64,000 nt of DNA from a bacterium (GTDB lineage Bacteria > Patescibacteria > Dojkabacteria > JAKAPS01 > JAJZLI01), in the NCBI GenBank assembly GCA_021816845.1, contig JAKAWT010000002.1, positions 223,076 to 287,075 of the forward strand, in the 5' to 3' direction. Made by a program: the position numbers and the translations under genes. Under the pieces are notes generated by a model. The model was given only the letters and a program-made list of their open reading frames with translations, was not told the origin of the DNA and did no database searches. Positions 18,016 to 26,011 of this stretch are shown here, piece by piece. Every line of letters begins with the position of its first letter. The stretch's first letter is position 1.

Positions 18016-18117
18016 ATCTCCACCTTTTATCATTATGTAGAATCTCTCTGTTGTTTTTGCACTCATTATACATCTAATTTATAAAAAATATTTTACGTAA
18101 CTTAGTTCCTTATTCTT

Positions 18118-18645
18118 TTAATCAATAGTCTTTATTATACAATTTTTTAAGTAAATTGTAGAACCAGATACTTTTTCTATTATTCCCCTAACCATAAGGT
18201 GGTCATAACGATTCATTCTATTCAAAAAATTATACATATTCTTTTGTACTGAAAAACATACATAACAACTAAACTTGTCTAAAGATACAGTAAAAACATT
18301 TGACCTATCATTATCAAAAGTATCATCATTTAAACTAAACAATTTGACTTCCCATGTAATTTTATAATCTATATATCCACTAGCAATAATTTTTTGGGCT
18401 GATAAAGGATGATTATCAATATCATTTATAATATCCCTAGGAGATTTTTTAGATAAAGTAAATTTTTTAAATTTTTCTTTATTTGTAGTTATACTTCCAT
18501 TGTTTTCAATTTGATTTTGATGCTGTATTTTATTATCTTTACTTCTATCTTTACCTATGCCAAAACCATAATACAAGATTAAGCCTGCAATTACAGTACC
18601 TCCTATTCCTATAACCCATGGATTATTCATTAATATATTTATCAT
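18118..18645 (-). CDS. membrane-anchored protein of unknown function
   Basis: The start is taken at the ATG at 18643-18645 (MINILMNNPWV); the open frame further upstream only reads through tRNA genes. A hydrophobic helix (GIGGTVIAGLILYYGFGI, about residues 12-30) is followed by a polar linker with many Asn/Gln/Lys. A ~100-residue soluble domain of alternating strands follows (YKITWEVKLFSL, VFTVSLDKFSCYVCFSV, MVRGIIEKVSGSTIYLKNC). The C-terminal YDHLMVRGIIEKVSGSTIYL pattern resembles an OB-type beta barrel, but this is only a suggestion. Confidence 0.6.
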   Translation of the reverse strand: MINILMNNPWVIGIGGTVIAGLILYYGFGIGKDRSKDNKIQHQNQIENNGSITTNKEKFKKFTLSKKSPRDIINDIDNHPLSAQKIIASGYIDYKITWEVKLFSLNDDTFDNDRSNVFTVSLDKFSCYVCFSVQKNMYNFLNRMNRYDHLMVRGIIEKVSGSTIYLKNCIIKTID

Positions 18646-18666
18646 AGTAATAAAAATAATAAAGCA

Positions 18667-18737
18667 CTGGGATGCAGGGATTCGAACCCCAAACTTCAGG
18701 ACCAAAACCTGGCGTGATGCCATTTCACCACATCCCA
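18667..18737 (-). tRNA. tRNA-Gln (TTG)
   Basis: Cloverleaf with acceptor TGGGATG/CATCCCA, T-loop GGTTCGAAT and anticodon loop TTTTGGT. The discriminator is G, and CCA is not encoded. It is the last of a six-tRNA minus-strand cluster. Confidence 0.93.
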
Positions 18738-18746
18738 AAATAAATA

Positions 18747-18819
18747 AGCGGAAGACGGGGTTCAAACCCGCGACCTTATCCTTGGCAAGGATACGCTCTA
18801 TCAACTGAGCTACTTCCGC
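18747..18819 (-). tRNA. tRNA-Gly (GCC)
   Basis: Acceptor GCGGAAG/CTTCCGC; anticodon loop TTGCCAA on stem TATCC/GGATA; T-loop GTTTGAAC. No encoded CCA. A second tRNA-Gly (TCC) lies at 46979. Confidence 0.93.
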
Positions 18820-18822
18820 AGA

Positions 18823-18899
18823 TATGCCACAGGTGGGGCTCGGACCCACGACACAAGGCTCTTCAGGCCTCTGCTCTACCAGCTGAGCTACCGTGGCAT
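18823..18899 (-). tRNA. tRNA-Phe (GAA)
   Basis: Acceptor ATGCCAC/GTGGCAT with discriminator A. Anticodon stem GAGGC/GCCTT and loop CTGAAGA give GAA. The D-arm is AGCTCAGCTGGTAGAGC. CCA is not encoded. Confidence 0.9.
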
Positions 18900-18962
18900 A
18901 AAACATTAAGAGTATACCAAATTTTTTTAATATTGAAAATTTATTTAATGGAGAAAACACAT

Positions 18963-19035
18963 TGGGTGGTACAGGGATCGGACCTGTGACATCTACGGTG
19001 TAAACGTAGCGCTCTACCAGCTGAGCTAACCACCC
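18963..19035 (-). tRNA. tRNA-Val (TAC)
   Basis: Acceptor GGGTGGT/ACCACCC with discriminator A. Anticodon stem CTACG/CGTAG and loop TTTACAC give TAC. No encoded CCA. Confidence 0.93.
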
Positions 19036-19050
19036 AAATTAAATCTACAA

Positions 19051-19139
19051 TGGGCAGAAGAGGACTTGAACCTCCATGCCACTAAATAAGGGGCACAACC
19101 ACCTCAAGGTTGCGTGTCTACCGATTCCACCATCTGCCC
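19051..19139 (-). tRNA. tRNA-Leu (GAG)
   Basis: Acceptor GGGCAGA/TCTGCCC with discriminator A, a long variable arm typical of tRNA-Leu, and anticodon stem CAACC/GGTTG with loop TTGAGGT. CCA is not encoded. It is one of four leucine tRNAs in the window. Confidence 0.92.
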
Positions 19140-19200
19140 AAAATCTATATTAAAGACACAGGCATATTATATTTAAAAAAAACAAATTTTGCAATGAATT

Positions 19201-19282
19201 TGCCAGAGAGAGGACTTGAACCTCCAAATCTTTCGATACAGCGTTCTGAACACTGCGTGTATACCAATTTCACCACTCTGGC
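19201..19282 (-). tRNA. tRNA-Leu (CAG)
   Basis: Acceptor GCCAGAG/CTCTGGC with discriminator A, anticodon stem CAGTG/CGCTG (one wobble) with loop TTCAGAA, and a long variable arm. Its 3' side lies two bases from the end of the peptide-binding protein gene. Confidence 0.92.
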
Positions 19283-19283
19283 A

Positions 19284-20852
19284 CTATATTCTCCAATCCT
19301 CAACAGACTGATATCTTTGGTGAGGATATGCAATGTTGTTGAAGTTTAATCCTGTTATATCTTTATTCTCAAGATATATAAAGTTTCTACTATAAAGAAA
19401 TACTGCAGGAGCTAGAGATATAAGGTTCTGTTGGAATAGCTGATAAGCTAATTTTCTCGTTTTTCTGTTTATTGAATTTATACCAATCAATAAAAGTCTA
19501 TCTATATTTGAATTTGATAGGTGTGATATATTTTTATAACTTCTTGAATACCACAGACTGAAATTATTAGGATCCACACTTCCCTTTATATTGGTCAGAA
19601 TTGCATCATACTTTCCACTCTTTATAATTTTGTTAATACCATCCTTACTTTTTTTTATAAATCCTACATTGATTCCTATATTACTCCAAGTATTTTTAAG
19701 ATAATTGATTATAGAGTATGGTACATTATCATAATATACAAAAAGATTGTTTTGGGATAAACTTGTTGAACTTGTTTGTAGATAGTGTTGTGCCAAAATA
19801 GGATTATATGTAAAATGTAACATTGATTTTGAGTTATAATAAGCCCATGAAGTTTTAGATATAGGTCCATATATTGGTACTGCGTTATTATTAAGATATT
19901 TTTGTACAATAGTATTTCTTGATATAGAGTATTCCATTGCATATCTAAAATTAATATCTGTTATTTTATTAAGGTTAAAAAATAATGCAGTATATGAATA
20001 TGGCATTTGTGATTCATATACATTTATATTAGAGGATAATTTATTTTTATTAATATACTGTACATACGCACCATCTATTTCATCATATTTGAGAGCTTTA
20101 AGAACATCATTCTCATTTTTAAATATTTGTATTTTAAAATATTTAAAATGAGGTTTACCAAGGAAGTAATTGTCAAATCTTCTAAAATTAATTTCACTGT
20201 CCGTAACAGATGTAATAATATATGGTCCTGTTCCTATTATATTTGATGTATGTTCAAGATAATTTGCTCCATATGGAACAACATTAAACCCTATATCCTC
20301 AAAAAAAGTAACATCTATCTGTTGTAGAACAAATTCAATACTATATTTTGAAAGTTTTTTTACCTCTATGTTAGATAATACTGATGAAGGGAAATTTTCT
20401 TTTTCAAAATTAAAAGAATATATAACATCAGATGCTGTAAGTTTCTGTCCATTTTGGAATAGAATATTGTGTTTTAAATATATGATATATTTTGTACCTT
20501 TATTTTCTTTTTTGTATGATTGTGCAAGTACCCCTTTTATATTTCCATTTGATTGCACTTCAAATAATTTATTAAAGACTAATTGATTAATATCATTCTC
20601 CAAAGTCATATTGGATCCACTGTATGGGTTATATAAAGTTGTTTGTGCAATAATACCTTCACTGTAGGTACTTGAAGTTAAAAATTGAAGATTAAAGAAG
20701 TTATTCTGATATAGGATAAATGTAAGAATTATTGCAAGTATTATATAAAAAACGATATATGATTTCGGAGAATATTTTCTAAAAAATGAGTGTATAGTAT
20801 AGGGATAATCCCATAAACCTTCTCTAAACTTAAGAAATAATGATTTAAACAT
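19284..20852 (-). CDS. peptide-type substrate-binding protein (SBP_bac_5), membrane anchored
   Basis: A 522-residue OppA/DppA-like extracytoplasmic solute-binding protein. An N-terminal cytoplasmic tail (about 30 residues) precedes a single helix (VFYIILAIILTFILYQ, about 33-49) instead of a lipoprotein box. The family core then follows: NQLVFNKLFEVQSNGNIKGVLAQSYK, KYIIYLKHNILFQNGQKLTASDVIYSFNF and GTGPYIITSV. No OppB/C permease or OppD/F ATPase genes are adjacent, so its partner must be elsewhere, or it acts as a chaperone or receptor. It follows secG by 12 bases on the same strand. Confidence 0.88.
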   Translation of the reverse strand: MFKSLFLKFREGLWDYPYTIHSFFRKYSPKSYIVFYIILAIILTFILYQNNFFNLQFLTSSTYSEGIIAQTTLYNPYSGSNMTLENDINQLVFNKLFEVQSNGNIKGVLAQSYKKENKGTKYIIYLKHNILFQNGQKLTASDVIYSFNFEKENFPSSVLSNIEVKKLSKYSIEFVLQQIDVTFFEDIGFNVVPYGANYLEHTSNIIGTGPYIITSVTDSEINFRRFDNYFLGKPHFKYFKIQIFKNENDVLKALKYDEIDGAYVQYINKNKLSSNINVYESQMPYSYTALFFNLNKITDINFRYAMEYSISRNTIVQKYLNNNAVPIYGPISKTSWAYYNSKSMLHFTYNPILAQHYLQTSSTSLSQNNLFVYYDNVPYSIINYLKNTWSNIGINVGFIKKSKDGINKIIKSGKYDAILTNIKGSVDPNNFSLWYSRSYKNISHLSNSNIDRLLLIGINSINRKTRKLAYQLFQQNLISLAPAVFLYSRNFIYLENKDITGLNFNNIAYPHQRYQSVEDWRI

Positions 20853-20864
20853 AGGATCTTACTA

Positions 20865-21101
20865 TTAACCCTGCTTTGCTACAACTAAAGATAGAATAGT
20901 ACTTGTTACAAATAATACACCAAGAATAATAGTTGCATAGAGAAGAAGTTTATCAAAACCTCTTCTTGATCTATATGATTCTCCACCAGATGATCCACCA
21001 AAAGCTACGGACAAGCCGGCACCTCTATTTTGTAGTATAATAACTATAATAAGAAGTGATGCTAGAACTATTTGTAATATATCAAGTTGATTCGAATTCA
21101 T
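20865..21101 (-). CDS. secG: preprotein translocase subunit SecG
   Basis: A small two-helix membrane protein of the Sec translocon (about 78 residues from the ATG at 21099-21101, MNSNQLDILQIV). The helices are at about 7-24 and 52-72. The conserved loop between them is LQNRGAGLSVAFGGSSGGESYRSRRGFDK, with the usual QNRGAGL and GG...RRG features. Sec substrates with signal peptides are abundant in this window. It diverges from the transglutaminase gene and precedes the solute-binding protein gene. Confidence 0.88.
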   Translation of the reverse strand: MNSNQLDILQIVLASLLIIVIILQNRGAGLSVAFGGSSGGESYRSRRGFDKLLLYATIILGVLFVTSTILSLVVAKQG

Positions 21102-21122
21102 ATATAAGATAATATCAATAAT

Positions 21123-23087
21123 ATGCAAAAAATAAAAATTGCTACTACAATAGTTATTTTGACTATTTCCGTTTTAACATTTTTTCACAGTGTTGACCAT
21201 GTATATGCTCAAACCTTAGGCACTGGTACCTCAGGTACTGGTACCTCTCCATTTAGTGTTGATTATAACATTTTATACAACATATCAAAAGATGGTACTG
21301 CAACAGTATCATATGATATCAAACTTGTAAACCTAACCCCTACTACCTATGCATCATCTTATTCAATTGCCCTAACATCAACTGATGCTTCTTCAATATC
21401 CGTAGTCTCATCTTCAGGATCTAATCTCCCCTTTACTGTAACTAAGGGAGCAACATCAACTTCAATTTTAACTAAATTCCCGAATTCAGTATATGGTTAT
21501 GGTACATATCAGGAATGGACTATTAATTTTACAACTAACCAGATATCTAAGATGCAGGGAGATTTGATGAATATTATGATTCCTGGATTTCAGCAAAAGA
21601 GTCTTATATCTCAGGTTACAACAACTGTAGAAGTTCCATCATCTCTAGGTCCAATTAATTTTGCATCTCCTCAATTCCCTCAGATTGCTACAAATGGAAG
21701 TAATACAACATATACATATAACTCAAGTCAATCTTATTCTCAAAGAGGTATATTGTTAATACTTGGTAGTTATCAAATTTATAAATTTAAATTTCATTAC
21801 AAATTACAGAATCCTAATTTTTTTTCAAAAGAATCATATAAGATAGTTGTACCTGCAGACTACAAAACACAGTCAGTGATATTCTCAAAGATATATCCAC
21901 AACCCACAAAGACATACATAGATTCTGATGGTAATTATATAGTGGAATATGTATTATCTCCAAGGGCAAGTTTTACAACCACAATTGAAGGAGAAGCTAA
22001 AGTTTTTTCTACATATAATAATTTTAAGAATGCTTTACCCCAAAAACAATATTTATCTAAAAGTGACATAAAGATATATACTGCTAGTCAGCCTTACTGG
22101 CAAACTACAAACACATATATAAAGAATCTAGCTAAGAGCATTATAAAGGGTGATACAACAACATTACAAAAGGCTCAATCTATAGAAAATTATGTAGCAG
22201 GAAAACTTGTATATAATCAAAAAGCAATCTTTGACCCTCAAAGAAAAAGATTGGGTGCAATAGTTGCTCTAGAAGAGCCTAATAACGCAATATGCCAAGA
22301 ATATGTAGATGTTTTTGTAACACTTGCAAGAGCAGATGGAATACCCGCTCGTATGATAGCAGGATATGGGGATCCTCCTGATATTAATGTAAATCCTTTG
22401 CCTCCAGATATTTTGCATGCCTGGGTACAATTTTACACACCATCTTTTGGTTGGGTAACTGCTGATCCAACATGGCAATCTACATCAGGTGGATTTAACT
22501 TTTTTGGTAATATTGGATCTAATCATCTAATCCTTGCAAGATATGGGCATAGCTCTGTAAATCCTCCTCTCATATTATCATTTGTAAGGGAGAAAAATCC
22601 TCAAAACAACATTAATATAGAAGCAGTTAATGCTCCATTTGTAGTTCATCCAAATTTCAGCCTTACAGTATTGAATGATAATAGTCTAGTTTCAGGATTT
22701 GAAAATATACTAGAAATTAATATAAAAAATACTGGAAATCAAGTTTTACGTGGACATGATATCACAGTGTCATCTAACCAAGGTGTAACAATAGGAAAAA
22801 TTAATATTTCCAGTAATGCTATTTTTCCAGGATCTTCAGAGGTCATAAAGATACCTATAAAAACAAATGATTATTTCTCAAGTGGAACAAAAGAAATCAA
22901 TATAGATGCAACATTCTATACATACCACAAAAAAGCTGTAAATGAAAAGATCAATAGTCTTCTAACATTTAATCCTTTGTTTGTATCAGGAATAGTACCT
23001 TGGATTCTAATTATTATCATATTCATACTCTCTATAATATTTGTAGACCTACTTTTTAGGTTTAAAAACACTAAAAGCAAGAGTTAA
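21123..23087 (+). CDS. secreted transglutaminase-like protein with C-terminal membrane anchor
   Basis: A signal peptide (IATTIVILTISVLTFFHSVDHVYA) is followed by a short Gly/Thr linker encoded by a palindrome array (21219-21245). A ~300-residue beta-rich region comes next, then a transglutaminase core at about residues 340-460. The catalytic triad is visible: Cys in NNAICQEYVDVF, His in DILHAWVQFY and Asp in WVTADPTWQ. A beta-sandwich region follows and the chain ends in a helix (VPWILIIIIFILSIIFVDLLF) with a basic tail, so the protein is tethered at the cell surface. It could act as a peptidase or crosslinker; the substrate is unknown. Confidence 0.87.
   Translation: MQKIKIATTIVILTISVLTFFHSVDHVYAQTLGTGTSGTGTSPFSVDYNILYNISKDGTATVSYDIKLVNLTPTTYASSYSIALTSTDASSISVVSSSGSNLPFTVTKGATSTSILTKFPNSVYGYGTYQEWTINFTTNQISKMQGDLMNIMIPGFQQKSLISQVTTTVEVPSSLGPINFASPQFPQIATNGSNTTYTYNSSQSYSQRGILLILGSYQIYKFKFHYKLQNPNFFSKESYKIVVPADYKTQSVIFSKIYPQPTKTYIDSDGNYIVEYVLSPRASFTTTIEGEAKVFSTYNNFKNALPQKQYLSKSDIKIYTASQPYWQTTNTYIKNLAKSIIKGDTTTLQKAQSIENYVAGKLVYNQKAIFDPQRKRLGAIVALEEPNNAICQEYVDVFVTLARADGIPARMIAGYGDPPDINVNPLPPDILHAWVQFYTPSFGWVTADPTWQSTSGGFNFFGNIGSNHLILARYGHSSVNPPLILSFVREKNPQNNINIEAVNAPFVVHPNFSLTVLNDNSLVSGFENILEINIKNTGNQVLRGHDITVSSNQGVTIGKINISSNAIFPGSSEVIKIPIKTNDYFSSGTKEINIDATFYTYHKKAVNEKINSLLTFNPLFVSGIVPWILIIIIFILSIIFVDLLFRFKNTKSKS
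21219..21245. repeat. tandem palindrome array in coding sequence, 15-bp period
   Basis: GGCACTGGTACC (21219-21230) and GGTACTGGTACC (21234-21245) are separated by TCA. They encode the linker GTGTSGTGTS just after the signal peptide of the transglutaminase-like protein. Same layout as the GGATCC-type arrays, with a GGTACC core. Confidence 0.75.
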
Positions 23088-23149
23088 TAATACATAAAAA
23101 GGCTTAATTCTCTAATTTTTTACATGTTTTAGCAATTATATAGGGTAAC

Positions 23150-23178
23150 TTGACAAAAATTCTCCATATCTTTAGAAT
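23150..23178 (+). promoter_or_regulatory. consensus promoter of the PEP-synthase-like gene
   Basis: TTGACA (23150-23155), a 17-base spacer and TAGAAT (23173-23178). Transcription would start near 23185, after the first ATG (23181) but before the second (23190). This argues for leaderless translation from 23190. Confidence 0.65.
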
Positions 23179-23189
23179 GGATGTATCCT

Positions 23190-25982
23190 ATGAATAATAA
23201 TTTAAAGGTTATATATCAATTTAATGAGGTTAGTGGTAGAGATTATATGAAGCTTGGTGATAAATCTATGAGTATAGGTGCTATATATAATCTATCTATA
23301 CCTACTCCCCCTGGTTTTATTATTTCAGCTGATGCATATAACTTTTTCATAGATATAACTAATTTAAAAGAACAGATAAAGGATCTTTTGGAAAAAACAG
23401 ATTTTGATGATGAGAATTCTATACAAGAGGTTTCATCTAGGATTGAAGATAGCATAATGAAATCAGAAATACCTCCTCAAGCTGAAAGAGAAATTGCTAG
23501 AGCTTATTCAAAATTATCTGGATTCTCTGATAGTACAGTTTCAGTAAGATCTTCATATATCTTTGGAGAGAATGTAGAAATTCCAGATAATATAATTCAG
23601 AATACATTTATAAATATAAAAGGTTTAGCAGAACTGACTTTAGCAATAAAAGCCTGTTGGGCAAGTTTATTTGAACCTGAGGTTTTAAAATATAGGAAAG
23701 AAAATAATGTTGATATTGTAAAAACAAGTACATCAATTCTCATACAAAAGATGGTTCAGGTAGAGGCTTCAGGACTAATGTTTACAGTATCACCTATTGA
23801 TAGGGATATACATACACTTTCTATACAAGCAATACTTGGTACTATAGATGGAATAAAATCTGGAGAGATTACTCCAGACAATTATCATATAGACAAAAAA
23901 ACTTTAAAGTTTAAGGAGAAAGAAATTTCCAAACAGGAACATATGTTTGTAAAGAATCATAAATCAAAGAGTAATACTGATGAAAGTATGAAAGTTAAGA
24001 TTGCATCCAAGTGGCAAGAGAATCAAAAGATAGATAATAAAAATATAATTACGTTAGCAAGATATGGATTATTATTGGAAGATATGTATAAAAGACCACA
24101 AGCTGTAGAGTGGTCTATAGAAAAGGGAAAACTGTGGGTATTAAAATCTCTAAATATGCCTAGCTTTGATGAAAATGACCTTTTAAATATGGAGGATAAC
24201 ACAGAAGATAAAAGTATCAAAGCTGAAGAGGAAACAGAGAAAGTATCTCCAGAGGTAGCACCCCAAGAGGTATCACCTCAAGAAGAAATACCTCTAAAGG
24301 AAGTGGCTGATGATAACAACCCTCCTGGAAGTGTAACAGCAGCAATAAGATATGATACTAATCTTCTTCTTACAGGATCACCTGCTTATCCTGGTATAGT
24401 CTATGGGACAGTTAAAGTAGTTAAAGATCTTAGTGAACAGGATACAGTTGAAAATGGGGACATCATTGTCTGTGAGAATATCAATGATGATTGGAGAGAA
24501 GTATTAAGAAAAGTTAATGGTCTTATTATAGATAAGGGTAGTATAGATTCTAAAGCAGTACAAATTGCAAAAGAAATGGATATCCCTTGCATAGTGGGTG
24601 CAGAAATAGGCACAAAGGTACTTGTAAGTGGAGAGAAAATATTTTTTGATGGATCTGTAGGAAGAATATATAAAGATAATAGTATAGGATCAACTAATAA
24701 AACTGATACTATTGATTATAAAATTGAAGACGTATCACCTATTAAAGAAAGTGAGGGAACTTCAGAGAAACCTCAAGAAACAATGCCTACAGAGGAAGTA
24801 GATAAAAAGGTTGAAAATTTAGAGGATGAGAAAACAACAGTAGATACCAAGGAACAGATTTCTGAACCAGTCATAGAATCAGAGGTTCCAGAACCAGTTC
24901 CAGAACAAAGTCCAGAACCAGTGCCAGAACAAGAGGCTCCTGAAACAATCATAAATAATGGTGTAGAGCAAGCTCCTGAAACTGCCCCGGAGCTTGCCCA
25001 AGAACCAGAGGTTCCAGAACCAGTTCCAGAACAAAAGGTAGTTATAGATAATGATAGCCACAAAAAGTCAAAAAATGAGAAGAGTATTTTAACCGCAACA
25101 AAGGTATATACAACAATATTTGATAGCAAACTATCAAAGGAGATACCAAAAACAAACTTAGATGGAGTTGTAGTTTATGCAGACGATTTAATTCTCGATC
25201 TAAAGGTACATCCTAAACAGATACTATCTATACAAAAAAATAAAGAATATATAGAGGATATATCAAAAAAGGTTATAGAAATATGTGATAGTGTAACCAA
25301 CTCGAGGAATGTTATATATACCCTATCTAATTTTACATCCAATGAATTTTTACAACTAGAAGGAGGGGTTCAATTTGAAATACAAGAAGAGAATCCTTTA
25401 ATAGGTTACAGAGGAACATTAAGAAATATAAAAGAGATAGAAGTTCTAAATATGGAACTTGAAATTATAAAAAATGTGAGGAATAAACATGGTTATAAAA
25501 ACCTTTGGATTATGATTCCATATGTAAGGACTCCAGAAGAATTAGTAGAGATGAAGAAAATTATATCATCTCAAAATTTAAAACGCTCATCAACATTTAA
25601 GATATTTATTGATCTACAAGTACCTTCCAACATTATTGCAATAGATGATCTTCTAGATATTGGTGTTGATGGGATTAACATAAACCTTGATGAACTATCC
25701 CAAATGGTATTGGGAATAGATTATAAAAACCCTAAGATACAAAAGGAAGTTATATCGACAAATAGTATAATGAGAAAAGCAATAGAGTCAATTTTGAAAA
25801 GCTCAAATGAACATAAAATATTAAACTCTATATCAGGAAGGAATATATCTGATGATCAAGAATTTTTAGAATTCCTTATTAAGCATGGGATGAATATCAT
25901 AAATGCTGAAACTGATAAAGTATATAGTGTCAAAGAAAAGCTTGCACAAATAGAAAGAGAATATATACTAAAGAAATCTTAG
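23190..25982 (+). CDS. phosphoenolpyruvate synthase-like protein lacking catalytic residues
   Basis: The fold order is that of PEP synthase/pyruvate phosphate dikinase. It has an ATP-grasp region (PTPPGFIISADAY, VSVRSSYIFGE, IQKMVQVEASGLMFTVSP), a phosphohistidine 'swivelling' domain (GSPAYPGIVYGTV...IPCIVGAE), and a C-terminal PEP-binding barrel (IGYRGTLR, IMIPYVRTPEELVEM). A ~130-residue Pro/Glu-rich linker (PEPVPEQ repeats) is inserted before the barrel. The catalytic His position reads DSKAV (Lys at codon 24552-24554) where active enzymes have TSHAA. The C-terminal SICG motif reads SISG (Ser at 25833-25835). PEP synthesis is therefore unlikely. Start 23190 is favoured by the promoter position; ATG 23181 is the alternative. 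Confidence 0.8.
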   Translation: MNNNLKVIYQFNEVSGRDYMKLGDKSMSIGAIYNLSIPTPPGFIISADAYNFFIDITNLKEQIKDLLEKTDFDDENSIQEVSSRIEDSIMKSEIPPQAEREIARAYSKLSGFSDSTVSVRSSYIFGENVEIPDNIIQNTFINIKGLAELTLAIKACWASLFEPEVLKYRKENNVDIVKTSTSILIQKMVQVEASGLMFTVSPIDRDIHTLSIQAILGTIDGIKSGEITPDNYHIDKKTLKFKEKEISKQEHMFVKNHKSKSNTDESMKVKIASKWQENQKIDNKNIITLARYGLLLEDMYKRPQAVEWSIEKGKLWVLKSLNMPSFDENDLLNMEDNTEDKSIKAEEETEKVSPEVAPQEVSPQEEIPLKEVADDNNPPGSVTAAIRYDTNLLLTGSPAYPGIVYGTVKVVKDLSEQDTVENGDIIVCENINDDWREVLRKVNGLIIDKGSIDSKAVQIAKEMDIPCIVGAEIGTKVLVSGEKIFFDGSVGRIYKDNSIGSTNKTDTIDYKIEDVSPIKESEGTSEKPQETMPTEEVDKKVENLEDEKTTVDTKEQISEPVIESEVPEPVPEQSPEPVPEQEAPETIINNGVEQAPETAPELAQEPEVPEPVPEQKVVIDNDSHKKSKNEKSILTATKVYTTIFDSKLSKEIPKTNLDGVVVYADDLILDLKVHPKQILSIQKNKEYIEDISKKVIEICDSVTNSRNVIYTLSNFTSNEFLQLEGGVQFEIQEENPLIGYRGTLRNIKEIEVLNMELEIIKNVRNKHGYKNLWIMIPYVRTPEELVEMKKIISSQNLKRSSTFKIFIDLQVPSNIIAIDDLLDIGVDGININLDELSQMVLGIDYKNPKIQKEVISTNSIMRKAIESILKSSNEHKILNSISGRNISDDQEFLEFLIKHGMNIINAETDKVYSVKEKLAQIEREYILKKS
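24886..25037 (+). repeat. Pro/Glu-rich coding repeat (PEPVPEQ)
   Basis: Within the linker of the PEP-synthase-like gene, PEPVPEQ-type units recur about every 12 bp in two blocks (around 24886-24940 and 25009-25036), encoding a stiff acidic linker. GGTTCCAGAACC occurs in each block and resembles the palindromic units found elsewhere, but the period is 12, not 15. Confidence 0.6.
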
Positions 25983-26011
25983 ACTGAGTAATATTATTAG
26001 TAAGGAAAATT

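Noticed and set aside
18118..18960. Long open frame extending the unknown membrane protein by about 105 codons upstream
   Set aside because: The extension runs through the tRNA-Gln, tRNA-Gly and tRNA-Phe genes on the same strand; the protein is taken to start at 18645.
24886..25037. PEPVPEQ coding repeat as a member of the palindrome-array family
   Set aside because: Although GGTTCCAGAACC occurs in it, the period is 12 bp and the peptide is a common Pro/Glu linker, so a separate origin is more likely.
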